DNA of 64,000 bases. Source: Pseudomonadota bacterium. GTDB lineage: Bacteria > Pseudomonadota > Gammaproteobacteria > Burkholderiales > JAKAFK01. The notes beneath the pieces were generated by a model. That model had not been told where the DNA came from. It made no database searches and saw only the letters and a program-made list of their open reading frames with translations. The position numbers and the translations under genes are program-made. Where the stretch lies: NCBI GenBank assembly GCA_021788645.1, contig JAJYKK010000001.1, positions 1 to 64,000 on the forward strand, written 5' to 3'. Every line of letters starts with the position of its first letter. Position 1 is the stretch's first letter. Below are positions 37,823-47,064 of this stretch, piece after piece.

Positions 37823-39742
37823 TCAATTGTAACCGAGTTTGCCAGGCCCTTGCGAGACGCCGCCTTTTTGCACCTTGGGAATCCATCGGCGGCAGAAATG
37901 TGCTCCCTTGGCCTCGTTGACGTCGATCAGCGGGGCGAGCGCGGCCGCTGGGGTGAGGAGGGCGCCCAGGGCAACGCTCGCGGCACCGCGGGCGAGGATC
38001 GAACGCGCGCTGAGCGAAACGGTCGGATGCCTGAAGTTGCCTCCGATACGGACCGGGGACCGGAAACTGATGAGTCCGATGTGCTTGGGAAGCGCCCGCA
38101 AGACGAGGGCGAGGCGTTCGTCGCGCATGTCGACGTGCCCATCGAGAAGAAAGGTCGCATCCGGCGTGTCGATGCCGAAGGCCTTGGTCGCGACCACGCC
38201 GTTGCGGATCGACAGGTCGGCGACTGCGCAATCGATGGGTTCCTTCTTGTCACCCTCCAGATAGGCGATCAACGCCTCCCAGCCGTGCAGTTGGCCAAGC
38301 GCCACCAGCAGCGAGCTGATTTCCCCTCCCGAGGAGGCGATGCCGATGCGGCCATTGGCGTGGGCGGCCATGTCGGCGAAGCTGTCGCCGCGGGTCGTGA
38401 TGTGGGCTTTGCCGCCGAACTCTCCGGCGCTCCTGCGGGTGAGCTTGAAGCGCGGAAACAGCCGCCGCAGCCGAATGCTTCGTAGGGTACTGGTGACCGA
38501 GACTGCGAGCGGATGTTGCCGCCCATTGACGGCAATGGTGGAGGCGATGTGTCCGCCCGCCACGCCCAGATCCAGGGGGCTGAAGGTGAGATGTCCGTCT
38601 TGCAAGATGAGATGGGTGGTCAGGTCGTCGAGGGGAAGGTCGCGGGTCACGATGTGCGCCCCACGGAAGGTGACGTTTGCGTCAGCCGCCTTCAGGCGGC
38701 GGATACTGAAGGGCTGGCGCGGGAATATCCGGGGGCCGCGAAGGTGGAGGCCGGGCTTGGTCGGGGCCCCGATGAATCCCGCGAGGTCGCGGTAGTCCAG
38801 GTCATGCGAGAAGAGATGTCCGCGAATGACCGGTCGTGCGCCTGACGTATCGATGCTGAGCCGTCCGGACAGGTCGCTGCGGCCGACCGTTCCGCGGAAC
38901 GGTCCAAAGGACCACAAGCCGGCGTGCCGTATGAGGTGGCCGGACAAGCGGTAGGGAGGCACCGAAGGTGCCGGCAAACCGAGGATCTCATAAAGGCTCG
39001 CCAGGTTGTCGCCACGCAAATCAAGCTCGACATTGACGCCTCCAAGGCGCATGGGGTCCGTCAGGGTGCCGCGCACCTTCGCCTGCGTGCCGCCGATGCG
39101 GGCGGCCAGCGCGAGAGGGTAGGGGCGTCCGGAAACGCGCCAGGAGACAATGGAGCCTGCGTGTCCGTGCAGGGAGAAAGGCGCGCCTTTGAAGCGCCCT
39201 CGACCGTTCACGGACAGCCAAGGTTCGGCGTGTCCGGGGGCAAGCGGCAGCGTATGGGCATCGAGGGTGATGGCCGTGCGGGTGCGCGGGTCGCGATACT
39301 GGATGACGCCGCTCTCTATCGTCAGGAGGCCGATGCTCGGCAGTTCGGCGGGCCGGCCCGGGAACGCCCAGTTGGCCGTCCCGGCGGCGTTTCTTTCGAG
39401 GAGGATGTCGGGATCCAGGAGGTCGAGCCGGCGCAGCACGAGACGTCCTTTGAAGAGATCCCGGAGGCTCAGGCGCGCCGTGATCCTTAGGAAGGTTGCC
39501 ATATTGGGACGCGAGCCCCAGGCCACATTGGCCACGGTGACATCGCCGGCGCGCAAGGTGGGCGTCATGGACAGCGTGAAACCGACATTTCCGCCGATCG
39601 CGACGCGGCGTCCGAGCCTGGCGCTCAGGAGCCCGGCGGCGGGGCCGCGCAGGAGATTGGGGTCCAGATAGACGGTGACGGCGAAGGTGATGATTGCCGC
39701 GAGCAGCACGCCCGCCCACCGAGTTCCTGCGCTGAGGGCCAT
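37823..39742 (-). CDS. AsmA-family protein
   Basis: The 639-residue protein has a single N-terminal membrane helix (WAGVLLAAIITFAVTVYL) and a long beta-rich periplasmic part, as in AsmA/TamB-like proteins. GRRVAIGGNVGFTLSMTPTLRAGDVTVANVAWG is the typical AsmA N-terminal signature, and the late IRNGVVATKAFGIDTPDATFLLDGHVDMRDERLAL is equally characteristic. AsmA-like proteins are thought to help lipid movement to, or assembly of, the outer membrane. It starts 30 bases upstream of thyA on the same strand and probably shares a transcript with it. Confidence 0.88.
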   Translation of the reverse strand: MALSAGTRWAGVLLAAIITFAVTVYLDPNLLRGPAAGLLSARLGRRVAIGGNVGFTLSMTPTLRAGDVTVANVAWGSRPNMATFLRITARLSLRDLFKGRLVLRRLDLLDPDILLERNAAGTANWAFPGRPAELPSIGLLTIESGVIQYRDPRTRTAITLDAHTLPLAPGHAEPWLSVNGRGRFKGAPFSLHGHAGSIVSWRVSGRPYPLALAARIGGTQAKVRGTLTDPMRLGGVNVELDLRGDNLASLYEILGLPAPSVPPYRLSGHLIRHAGLWSFGPFRGTVGRSDLSGRLSIDTSGARPVIRGHLFSHDLDYRDLAGFIGAPTKPGLHLRGPRIFPRQPFSIRRLKAADANVTFRGAHIVTRDLPLDDLTTHLILQDGHLTFSPLDLGVAGGHIASTIAVNGRQHPLAVSVTSTLRSIRLRRLFPRFKLTRRSAGEFGGKAHITTRGDSFADMAAHANGRIGIASSGGEISSLLVALGQLHGWEALIAYLEGDKKEPIDCAVADLSIRNGVVATKAFGIDTPDATFLLDGHVDMRDERLALVLRALPKHIGLISFRSPVRIGGNFRHPTVSLSARSILARGAASVALGALLTPAAALAPLIDVNEAKGAHFCRRWIPKVQKGGVSQGPGKLGYN

Positions 39743-39855
39743 GCCTTGCTCCCGGTTGGCCTGGCCTGTCGTGGCCCCGCATGGGACGGCGCAAGATGGG
39801 CATCGGCGCCCGCGTGCGTCTGGGCGGCGGGCTGGGTTCCTGGCCGATGCGCGCT

Positions 39856-40230
39856 TCAGAAGCGCAGCGCGTGTCTCATGTTGGCACCAATGGCGGCAGC
39901 CATTTGCAGCCAGGGTTGTGCGAGCTCTGGAGGGAGCTCCTCGAAAAGGGCCTCGCGGAAAAGCGCGAGCCAGACCGTCATCACCTCGGGGGTGAGGTGC
40001 AGGGGCGCGTGTTGCCCCATCATGTCAAAAGGCCGCCGGGAGGCGATGCGCCCCCCCATGGCGACCCACCAGAAGTCGGCCACGTGCGCCTCATGGGCCG
40101 CGGCATCCGTGAGCTGGCCGAAGAACGGCGCGATGCGGGCGTCACGGTAGATCTTTTGGTAAAACGCATGCACTACGCGTTCGACCGCCACGCGGCCGAT
40201 TTGCGTGGCGAGGGGCTCAAGCGTGCGCAT
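39856..40230 (-). CDS. Group III truncated haemoglobin
   Basis: The 124-residue protein matches group III truncated globins: [22 protein letters not shown], then [38 protein letters not shown]. The histidine in the MGQH...HL stretch is the likely proximal haem ligand, and the tryptophan/phenylalanine pair is typical. Such globins bind O2, NO or peroxide; the role here is unknown. It overlaps the end of bpt by 14 bases, so the two are translated from one message. Confidence 0.85.
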   Translation of the reverse strand: MRTLEPLATQIGRVAVERVVHAFYQKIYRDARIAPFFGQLTDAAAHEAHVADFWWVAMGGRIASRRPFDMMGQHAPLHLTPEVMTVWLALFREALFEELPPELAQPWLQMAAAIGANMRHALRF

Positions 40231-40948
40231 CCAGGGGCTGCCAGCGGCCGTTGATGAGGCCGTGCAGAGGGCGGAATTTGATTTTGTAGGCCATTTTTCG
40301 GCTTTCTGCAATCCAGTAGCCCAGATACAAGAACGGCAGCCCTAGCCTCCGACACAGCGCGGCCTGCCACACCACGTTGTAAGTCCCGAAGCTGGATTTC
40401 AGGATATCGGGATCGTAAAAAGTATAGACGGAGGACAACCCGTCGTCCAGCTCGTCAATCACGCTGACCATGCGAAGCTTGCCGTCTTCCCGGAACTCGA
40501 CGAGTCTCGTCGCGACGTTGCTTTGCAGGAGGAAGTGACTGAACTGCTCCCGGCTGTCCTGGTCCATCCCGCCGCCCGGGTGGCGCTGCAGCTGGTAGCG
40601 CCGGTACAGCGCGTATTGCTCTGGGCTGAATTGAAGGTCCCGGAAGGCGGCGGTGAGGTGGCCGTGATCCTTGAGGGCGCGCCGTTGCGATCGCGTGGGG
40701 AGAAACTCGTCGACCAGGAGTCGGACGGGCACGCAGGCGTGGCATTGATCGCAATGCGGCCGATAGGTGTAAAGGCCGCTACGGCGGAACCCGAACCGGA
40801 TCAGCTCGCTGTAGGTTTTGGTGTCGATCAGGTAGGCAGGAGTGGCTACCTTGGAGCGGGCACGCTTCGGGGCAAGATAGCTGCAGGGGTAGGAAGAGGT
40901 CACGTAGAACTGGAGATGCTGCGCGAAGCCATCATGGAACATGTTCAT
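40217..40948 (-). CDS. bpt: Aspartate/glutamate leucyltransferase (Bpt/ATE family)
   Basis: Bpt transfers leucine from tRNA-Leu to proteins with N-terminal Asp or Glu, marking them for ClpAP degradation through the N-end rule. The 243-residue protein has [21 protein letters not shown], then [24 protein letters not shown] with the family's cysteine cluster, and late [18 protein letters not shown]-like sequence ([15 protein letters not shown]). It lies between aat and the globin gene on the minus strand. Pairing with aat is a known arrangement. Confidence 0.95.
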   Translation of the reverse strand: MNMFHDGFAQHLQFYVTSSYPCSYLAPKRARSKVATPAYLIDTKTYSELIRFGFRRSGLYTYRPHCDQCHACVPVRLLVDEFLPTRSQRRALKDHGHLTAAFRDLQFSPEQYALYRRYQLQRHPGGGMDQDSREQFSHFLLQSNVATRLVEFREDGKLRMVSVIDELDDGLSSVYTFYDPDILKSSFGTYNVVWQAALCRRLGLPFLYLGYWIAESRKMAYKIKFRPLHGLINGRWQPLDAHA

Positions 40949-41004
40949 CGGGGGCGGTCCTCCGGTATCCGATGCGCGGGTAGCGACGGGTCAGGTGCCG
41001 TGGC

Positions 41005-41760
41005 CTATGCTTCCCTGACATGGGGCTGCGCGGCGCGCGGTTCGGCGGCATCGGGTCCGCTCGCCCACACGGCCGCCGGCGCAAGCCGCCAATCCGCTGG
41101 CGCCGGCGGATGCGTTGCCGACGCTCGCAGCTGGCGCGCAAACTCGGCACGAGGGATTTCCCGGGCGCCCAAAGACGCGAGATGGTGCGTGCTCATTTGA
41201 CAGTCGATTAATTCAAACCCCCATCGCTCGAGGTTCTTGGCGAGGTGCACAAATGCAATTTTCGACGCGTCGGGCAGGCGGGAGAACATCGATTCCCCAA
41301 AAAACACCGTTCCCAGCGCCAGCCCATAGAGTCCGCCGGCCAACTGCCCGTCGACCCAGGTTTCCACGGAATGGGCGATGCCGAGTTCGTGCAAGCGAGA
41401 ATACGCCCGAACCATGCGCGGCGTGATCCAAGTGCTGCTCTGGCCGGCGCGTGGCGCTGCGCAGCCCAGCATGACTTGGTGAAACGCGGTATCGCAGCGG
41501 ACCTCGTAGCGAGGTTTCCTCAAGGTCTTGCGCAACGAGCGCGAGACGCGAAGTTCGGCCGGGTAAAGCACCATTCGCGGGTCCGGGCTCCACCACAAAA
41601 TGGGATCCCCGGCATTGAACCAGGGAAAAATCCCGCGGGAGTAGGCGTCGACCAACCGTTCCGGGGACAGGTCCGCACCGGCCGCGAGCAAGCCATTGGG
41701 TTCGGTCAGCGCCTGTCCGAGGGGCGGGAACGGGTCGTGTGCGCCAAGCCAGGGGATCAT
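41005..41760 (-). CDS. aat: Leucyl/phenylalanyl-tRNA-protein transferase
   Basis: Aat adds Leu or Phe to proteins with N-terminal Lys or Arg, again feeding the ClpS-ClpAP N-end rule route. The 251-residue product contains [48 protein letters not shown], and [27 protein letters not shown], all signatures. It is followed by bpt after 56 bases. clpS and clpA are not in this window. Confidence 0.96.
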   Translation of the reverse strand: MIPWLGAHDPFPPLGQALTEPNGLLAAGADLSPERLVDAYSRGIFPWFNAGDPILWWSPDPRMVLYPAELRVSRSLRKTLRKPRYEVRCDTAFHQVMLGCAAPRAGQSSTWITPRMVRAYSRLHELGIAHSVETWVDGQLAGGLYGLALGTVFFGESMFSRLPDASKIAFVHLAKNLERWGFELIDCQMSTHHLASLGAREIPRAEFARQLRASATHPPAPADWRLAPAAVWASGPDAAEPRAAQPHVREA

Positions 41761-41837
41761 GATTTTTCATTCTAGCCCACTTTGGGCGACCCCAAGCGTT
41801 TCTCGTCGACGACGCGGGTGGTCGGCTTCTGGCGGCG

Positions 41838-41866
41838 TTGTGAAAGAACACAACAAAAGATATACT
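41838..41866 (+). promoter_or_regulatory. Sigma-70-like promoter facing right
   Basis: TTGTGA (41838-41843) and TATACT (41861-41866) are separated by exactly 17 bases, a good sigma-70-type pair in an AT-rich patch. No plus-strand gene starts until 42608. A transcript from here would first run antisense to the SHOCT gene. It may drive an unrecognised RNA. Confidence 0.45.
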
Positions 41867-41963
41867 GATCCATTGATCCGGTGACAACGATTTGCCCGGG
41901 ACGAGACGGGCATCGCGAGCGAGAACATGGCCTTAAGGCCGTGGATGTGGGAGACGATGGCGA

Positions 41964-42006
41964 GAACAAGAAGAAAACAGCCGGGGCCGCCTGCTGGGGG
42001 CCCCGG
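41964..42006 (-). terminator. Terminator for the SHOCT gene
   Basis: Reading the minus strand, CCGGGGCC (42006-41999) pairs with GGCCCCGG (41988-41981) and is followed by a T-rich tail (TGTTTTCTTCTTG). It lies 44 bases after the SHOCT gene stop. Confidence 0.55.
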
Positions 42007-42049
42007 TACTCCAACGGACTATTCCTGCCGCACGCCCCGCCGAGGCCTT

Positions 42050-42319
42050 TCAATCCTTCCGTTCCAGGTCGGCACGTTTTCTGAGGTAGTCGTCGCGCGC
42101 CAGCTCCCCTCGCGCGTACGCTTCGTCCAGCAAGTCCAGCGCTTTGGAGCGCGGTTTGGCCTCCCGCCGGCCGGCCGACAGCAAATACTTGAGCAGCGCG
42201 GCGAGCAGAAGAATCGGGACAAGCCACATGAATGCCATCCAGAGCCACGCCAGCACGCTCCAAAGGCCGCCTTGCAGCATCCACGCATGGCCGAATCCGT
42301 ACATATGTCCATAATACAT
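42050..42319 (-). CDS. Small SHOCT-domain membrane protein
   Basis: This 89-residue protein starts MYYGHMYGFGHAWMLQ, has a hydrophobic segment LAWLWMAFMWLVPILLLAALLKYLL, and ends in a SHOCT domain (ALDLLDEAYARGELARDDYLRKRADL). SHOCT domains are short helical pieces that may mediate oligomerisation. The His/Met/Trp-rich start could suggest metal contact, which is speculation. It is divergent from the EAL-HDOD gene. Confidence 0.85.
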   Translation of the reverse strand: MYYGHMYGFGHAWMLQGGLWSVLAWLWMAFMWLVPILLLAALLKYLLSAGRREAKPRSKALDLLDEAYARGELARDDYLRKRADLERKD

Positions 42320-42607
42320 GGTCGAATGCTCAAGCTCCTGACGGATCTGCCGTAAATCAGTCCATGGGGTATTCTGTGCGCATGACTTGGGACGTGTGTC
42401 CCCGTCCGTCTCGGGAAATGGAGGGCTTCTCCATCACCTCGCCTTGGCGCCGCCGGTCTTCGCGGATCCGCACGCGGATCGACAGGCCCGGGCATGTGCG
42501 GCGCCGGCCAATCCTCTGTGCGAAATGCTACGCGCTTTCATTGCCGTGCTCAAGCCCATGCGCGGTACGCCTCAAGCGCGTGCGGCAGTCGCTCTGAGGC
42601 GCCGACG

Positions 42608-44065
42608 ATGGGAATTCTCGGAACGTTTTTCAAGAGGGCCCCCGGGCCAGGCGGGGCGGATCAGGACGGCGGCCGCCATGCGCCTGACACCCAGCCCCTC
42701 GAAGGATCGCCACCGGGCCGGGATGCCCAGGGGGACGCACCGGAAGGGGCGAATCGCGCGGAGGTCGATACAGACGCGTTGCCCGAGCGCGAGTCCGTCG
42801 CCGCGGTCTTGCCCGTCGCCACGCATGGCGAACGCACCAGCGCACGCGCCTTGCGGCAACGGGTCCTGGGACGTCGCCCGATCCTTGACGGTGAGCAGCA
42901 TCTCATCGGCTACGAATTGGCCCTGCGCACGCACGCGCCGCCTGAAGACAACCCCGCCTTGGCGCAGATGTACGACGACCTGCTCTTGCGCAGCTTGGCG
43001 ACGCTGCCGCTCGTCCGCTTGGCGAAGGGCATGCGGACATGGGTCAGCCTGTCGCTCGCGAGCCTCGACCATCCCGCGCTTCGTATCCTGCCGCAAGAGG
43101 GCATCACGCTGGTGTTGCGGGTCTTGCCCGGGGAGGAGGGAGAGGCCGTCTCGCACATCGGCCGATTGGCGGCGGAAGGCTACGCGGTGGCGCTCGACGA
43201 TGCACCGTTCGACCCGGGTTTCGTGGCGCGCTGCGTGCATCAGCTTGCTTTCGTCAGGCTCGATCTTGGCCGCCGCGATGCGCTGGCACTGGATCAGCGG
43301 ATTCGCGCCCTAGGGGTCCGGAGCACGACGCCGCTGGTGGTGCAGGGGGTCGATACCGACGATGGCTTCGAGGCCTGCCGCAACCTCGCCTTCCAATGGT
43401 TCCAGGGGTATTATTTTGCCCAGCGGCAGCCTGCAAAGCCCGCGCGCATCGACAGCGAGCGCATGCGCGTGATCGAGCTTCTCAACAAGGTCGCCTCGCG
43501 GGCGGACATCAAGGAACTCGAGGCGCAGATCAAACGCGACGCCGCGCTCTCGTATAAGTTGATGCGCTACATCAATTCCCCGGGCTGCGGGCTGACGCAG
43601 AAGGTGCGCTCGATCGGGCATGCCTTGGTGGCCTTGGGATATGGCCCGCTCTACCGGTGGCTGACGCTGCTGCTCTTTACCAGTGCGCAGCTGGATGTGC
43701 GCGCCCAGGCGCTGCTGCGCGATGCGACGGTCCGCGGACGGCTGATGGAAACTCTGGGCCTGCAGCGCCTGCCACCGCTGGAGGCCGACGGACTCTTCAT
43801 CACCGGCATTTTTTCCTTGCTTGACGTGCTTCTCAACATGCCGATGGAACAGGCGCTGGCGCGCATCAGCTTGCCCGAGCCGGTCGCCGAGGCGTTGCTC
43901 AAGCGGCAGGGCCCCTATGCGTCCTTGCTGGCGCTCGCCGTCGCCTGCGGTTCCGACGACCGGGAGCGCACCGAAGAGTATGCGGCAGCGTGCCTGCTCG
44001 ATGCCGAAACCGTCAATGCGGCCCACGTCGATGCCATGATCTGGGCGGAAGAATTGGAAGGCTGA
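42608..44065 (+). CDS. Degenerate EAL plus HDOD domain regulator (YuxH-like)
   Basis: The 485-residue protein has a poorly conserved first 80 residues, then an EAL-type domain starting LGRRPILDGEQHLIGYELALR. Several catalytic positions are altered, so it is probably not an active phosphodiesterase. An HDOD domain follows from about residue 290 (VIELLNKVASRADIKELEAQIKRDAALSYKLMRYINSPG). This is the architecture of YuxH/CdgJ-like signalling proteins that influence motility. A YjfB-like putative motility protein gene faces it. ATG 42608 has CTGAGG upstream. Confidence 0.85.
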   Translation: MGILGTFFKRAPGPGGADQDGGRHAPDTQPLEGSPPGRDAQGDAPEGANRAEVDTDALPERESVAAVLPVATHGERTSARALRQRVLGRRPILDGEQHLIGYELALRTHAPPEDNPALAQMYDDLLLRSLATLPLVRLAKGMRTWVSLSLASLDHPALRILPQEGITLVLRVLPGEEGEAVSHIGRLAAEGYAVALDDAPFDPGFVARCVHQLAFVRLDLGRRDALALDQRIRALGVRSTTPLVVQGVDTDDGFEACRNLAFQWFQGYYFAQRQPAKPARIDSERMRVIELLNKVASRADIKELEAQIKRDAALSYKLMRYINSPGCGLTQKVRSIGHALVALGYGPLYRWLTLLLFTSAQLDVRAQALLRDATVRGRLMETLGLQRLPPLEADGLFITGIFSLLDVLLNMPMEQALARISLPEPVAEALLKRQGPYASLLALAVACGSDDRERTEEYAAACLLDAETVNAAHVDAMIWAEELEG

Positions 44066-44111
44066 TGCGCGGGCTCCGCGACCTAATGAAGAGGGGCTCT
44101 CGTCAGGCGGG

Positions 44112-44132
44112 GCGCCCGTCCGGGACGGGCGC
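44112..44132. terminator. GC hairpin between convergent genes
   Basis: GCGCCCGTCC (44112-44121) and GGACGGGCGC (44123-44132) are exact inverted copies around one G, between the convergent ends of the EAL-HDOD gene and the YjfB-like gene. It lacks T-runs, so it is at best a pause or stabiliser for both messages. Confidence 0.35.
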
Positions 44133-44172
44133 TGAAGCGCGGGCCTTGTGCGGCGAAGGGCGCCGCGCGTCC

Positions 44173-44376
44173 TCACGCCGCGGTGTTGATGTTCTGGCCC
44201 AGGTGGGGCGGAAGGTTCTGGGGGGAGGTCGGACGCGGCAACGCATTGATCAGCGTAGCGGCGCTTTGGGCCTCGAGGTTGAGTGCCTTTCGCAGGACGG
44301 CGACCGAAGTCGCGCTGGGGTTTGCCTGAGCGGTGACCTGGGATGCGAGAGCGTTTGACAGGCTGGCAATATCCAT
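44173..44376 (-). CDS. YjfB-like putative motility protein
   Basis: The 67-residue protein begins MDIASLSNALASQVTAQANPSATSVAVLRKALNLEAQSAATLINAL, which matches the YjfB family of small proteins annotated as putative motility factors. The rest is a proline-rich tail. No signal peptide or membrane helix is present. AAAGGGGAAAC precedes the ATG. The biochemical role is unknown. Confidence 0.75.
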   Translation of the reverse strand: MDIASLSNALASQVTAQANPSATSVAVLRKALNLEAQSAATLINALPRPTSPQNLPPHLGQNINTAA

Positions 44377-44583
44377 AATGTTTCCCCTTTCGGTAAAGCG
44401 GCACAGCCGTTCCGGCTGCTGAACACGGAGGTCCCGAATTCTTTAACGGTTGCCGGTGGGGAAGACTTTAGGGCGCCCCCCAGTTCGCGTGTCTGGTGGT
44501 TCGGCGCCCCAGAGAAAGCCGGGGCGCCGAGCAGCGAGGGGCGCATTGGCGCACGGCCCTCCGGTCGCTTTAGCGACCCCGCA

Positions 44584-44871
44584 CTATGCCTTGGGAGAGA
44601 AGGCGACGCACCAGCCGTTGGGGCTGATCGACCCGGCTACGACCTTGCAGGTCCCATTGGCCGCGGGCGACCCGCCAGGGATGAACTGGATGCACTTGGA
44701 GCAGTGATTGGCACCGTTCGGATGGTCGCGATACTGCATGGCCGCCTTGGGTACCTTTGCGGCCTCCGCGGTGCGGCTCGCGATCAGTCCGGGAACCACG
44801 CTGAGTCCTGCCAGCGCGGCCGCGCCCTTGAGAATCGAACGGCGGCTCATTTTCTTTCCGTTGTCTTCCAT
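44584..44871 (-). CDS. High-potential iron-sulfur protein (HiPIP) with Tat signal
   Basis: The 95-residue precursor has a twin-arginine signal, MSRRSILKGAAALAGLSVVPG, cleaved near the AEA at residues 35-37. The mature part has four cysteines, Cys57, Cys60, Cys75 and Cys88 (C-x2-C-x14-C-x12-C), for one [4Fe-4S] cluster of the high-potential type. HiPIPs are periplasmic carriers that link the bc1 complex to terminal oxidases or to iron/sulfur oxidation. The bc1 genes lie about 2 kb away. AAGGAGAG is the ribosome-binding site. Confidence 0.93.
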   Translation of the reverse strand: MEDNGKKMSRRSILKGAAALAGLSVVPGLIASRTAEAAKVPKAAMQYRDHPNGANHCSKCIQFIPGGSPAANGTCKVVAGSISPNGWCVAFSPKA

Positions 44872-45010
44872 TTGCTTACTCTCCTTATAGTTTGGTAAAA
44901 AGACCGGTTTACACGGATGGATGTGCTCCGTTGGGAACCGCTCTCATTTATACACCGCATGATCCGTGGTGGCAATATGGCGCGAGGCCGCAGGCCCGCA
45001 GGAACGGGGC

Positions 45011-46396
45011 ATGACCATGCCGCAGGCAGACCGACGGGCGCAGGCGCCCGGCACGACGCGAACCGCTTCACTGGTGCGCGCGCTCAAGCATCGCAATTAT
45101 CGCCTTTTCTTCGGCGGGCAGATCATTTCCCTCACCGGGACCTGGATGCAGTCGGTCGCGCAGTCCTGGCTCGTCTATCGCCTTTCCGGCTCCAGCGTGT
45201 TGCTTGGCTTGGTGGGGTTTTCCACGCAGATCCCCGTGTTTGCCCTGGCGGCGGTTGGGGGCATGGTCGCAGACCGGCATTCGCGCCACCGCATTCTGAT
45301 CTTCACGCAGAGCACCGCGATGCTGCTGGCGTTCGTGCTGGCGGCGCTGACCCTCTCGGCGCGCGTCGCCATCTGGGAGATCTTTGTGCTCGCCACGTTG
45401 CTCGGTGTGGTGAACGCGTTCGATATCCCCGCCCGGCAAGCATTTGCCGTCGATATGGTGGGCAAGGCGGATCTCATCAATGCGATCGCACTGAATTCAT
45501 CGATGGTCAATGGGGCGCGGGTGCTCGGTCCTGCGCTCGCCGGGATTCTGGTGGCCTCGGTGGGGGAGGGCTGGTGCTTCCTCTTGAATGGCGTGAGTTA
45601 CCTCGCCGTCATTGCCGGGTTGTTGGCCATGCGTCTCGCGCCCCGCAAGCCGGCGGCACGTCATCCGCCGGCGCTTGCCCACATGGGGGAGGGCTTTCGT
45701 TACGTGGGGCGGACTCGCCCGGTGAAGGCGCTGCTCCTCTTGCTCGGGCTGATCAGTCTGTCCGGGATGCCCTACGCCGTCCTCATGCCGATATTCGCCG
45801 GGCGCATTCTGCACGGTGGTGCGCGCGGGCTGGGGATCCTGATGGCGATGGCGGGTGCGGGCGCGCTTGTCGGCGCACTCAGCCTGGCGGCCCGCCGCCA
45901 TGTTCACGGGCTTGGAGGCTGGATCGCCGGCGCCGCCGCCGGATTCGGCGCGAGCCTGACTCTGTTCTCCCTCTCCCATTGGTTCTGGGTGTCGGCGTTT
46001 CTCTTGCTGCCCGTCGGCTTCTTCGTGATGGTCCAGATGGCCGCAAGCAATACGCTGATTCAGGTCATGGTGCCTGATGCCCTGCGCGGCCGCGTGATGG
46101 CGGTGTATTCGATGATGTTCATGGGCATGGCCCCTTTCGGCGCCCTGACGGCGGGCATGGTGGCGGCCCGTTTCGGGGCGCCACGGACGGTGGCGGCAGG
46201 CGGCATCATCTGCCTGATCGGTGCCATGGCCTTCGCGCTTTTCCTGCCTCGGCTTCGGGGTGAGGTACAGGATTTGATCGTGGCACAGGAAATGACCGGC
46301 GGCGAGCCTGCGGAAGAGATGACGGGCCGAGGCTTGGGCGCGGAGTTCGACAGGCGCCGTCTCTCCTTGCAGGCTCAAGACACCTCGCGCCAATAG
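45011..46396 (+). CDS. MFS permease (EntS/MFS_3-like)
   Basis: This 461-residue protein has twelve hydrophobic segments. LVRALKHRNYRLFFGGQIISLTGTWMQSVAQSWLVYRL is the usual start of the MFS_3 exporter family (enterobactin exporter relatives), followed by GGMVADRHSRHRIL, the MFS loop motif. The substrate is unknown. ATG 45011 has AGGAACGG upstream; 45017 is also possible. It diverges from HiPIP and its 3' end overlaps petC by 22 bases in the opposite direction. Confidence 0.88.
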   Translation: MTMPQADRRAQAPGTTRTASLVRALKHRNYRLFFGGQIISLTGTWMQSVAQSWLVYRLSGSSVLLGLVGFSTQIPVFALAAVGGMVADRHSRHRILIFTQSTAMLLAFVLAALTLSARVAIWEIFVLATLLGVVNAFDIPARQAFAVDMVGKADLINAIALNSSMVNGARVLGPALAGILVASVGEGWCFLLNGVSYLAVIAGLLAMRLAPRKPAARHPPALAHMGEGFRYVGRTRPVKALLLLLGLISLSGMPYAVLMPIFAGRILHGGARGLGILMAMAGAGALVGALSLAARRHVHGLGGWIAGAAAGFGASLTLFSLSHWFWVSAFLLLPVGFFVMVQMAASNTLIQVMVPDALRGRVMAVYSMMFMGMAPFGALTAGMVAARFGAPRTVAAGGIICLIGAMAFALFLPRLRGEVQDLIVAQEMTGGEPAEEMTGRGLGAEFDRRRLSLQAQDTSRQ

Positions 46397-47064
46397 GCGC
46401 GCTTCATGAGATAGGCGACAACGGACAGCAGGAGCGCGAATCCAATGACATATGGGCCGAGGCGTTCGCGCTCGAGCTTGGACGGATCCGAGGTGTACTC
46501 AAGCCATACGGTGATGGCGCCGATGACTTGGTTCACCTGCCTGGGGGTCAGGCGACCGCGCTGGATGAGCCGGCCCTTCGCGTCCCGTATGCCGCTGATG
46601 GGCGCCAGGACATTGGGCATGGCGGCGTCGGGAAAGAGGTGGTTGTTCCATCCGCTCGGCCGTGTCGGATCGAAATAGAAGCTTCGCAGGTAGGTATATA
46701 TCCAGGCGCCTCCGCGCAAGCGAGCTTCGAGGGTGAGATCCGGAGGGGCCACCCCGAACCAGGCCGCGGCGTCCCGGGCGGACAGGGTGGGCACCATCCC
46801 CTGCGCGAAGTGCGCGCCGCCGGGAAACATCAACTCCTGCCGGACGGCGTCTTTCGAGAAGCCGAGATCCCGGGTGAGCCTGTCGTAGCGTATCCATTTC
46901 ACGCTGTGGCAGGAGAGGCAGTACTGTGCGAACCACTGCGCGCCGCGGCGGATCGTGGCTCGGTCGAAGGCGGCCGGCGGGGAGAGGAGCGGCGTGGTCT
47001 GCGCGGCGGCATGCGCCGCGACGACGGCCAGGGCCAGGAAGAGAACTGAGAGGCGTGCGATCAT
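46375..47064 (-). CDS. petC: Cytochrome c1 subunit of the bc1 complex
   Basis: The 229-residue protein has a signal peptide (ARLSVLFLALAVVAAHAAAQ), the haem c motif CLSCH near residue 50, a downstream DAAMPNVLAP segment whose methionine can be the sixth ligand, and a C-terminal membrane anchor (LGPYVIGFALLLSVVAYLMKRAYWREV). This is the classic cytochrome c1 layout. Its start overlaps the petB stop by four bases, so translation is coupled. Confidence 0.95.
   Translation of the reverse strand: MIARLSVLFLALAVVAAHAAAQTTPLLSPPAAFDRATIRRGAQWFAQYCLSCHSVKWIRYDRLTRDLGFSKDAVRQELMFPGGAHFAQGMVPTLSARDAAAWFGVAPPDLTLEARLRGGAWIYTYLRSFYFDPTRPSGWNNHLFPDAAMPNVLAPISGIRDAKGRLIQRGRLTPRQVNQVIGAITVWLEYTSDPSKLERERLGPYVIGFALLLSVVAYLMKRAYWREVS

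Noticed and set aside
41881-42084. Leaderless 67-residue gene starting at GTG 41881 just after the right-facing promoter
   Set aside because: The translation lacks any plausible fold, runs across the minus-strand terminator hairpin and ends inside the SHOCT gene; a non-coding transcript is more likely.
44112-44132. Shared palindrome core GTCCGGGAC at 30.2 kb and 44.1 kb as a regulatory site family
   Set aside because: The same core also occurs inside the phosphoketolase coding sequence (about 21629-21643), so chance in GC-rich DNA explains it.
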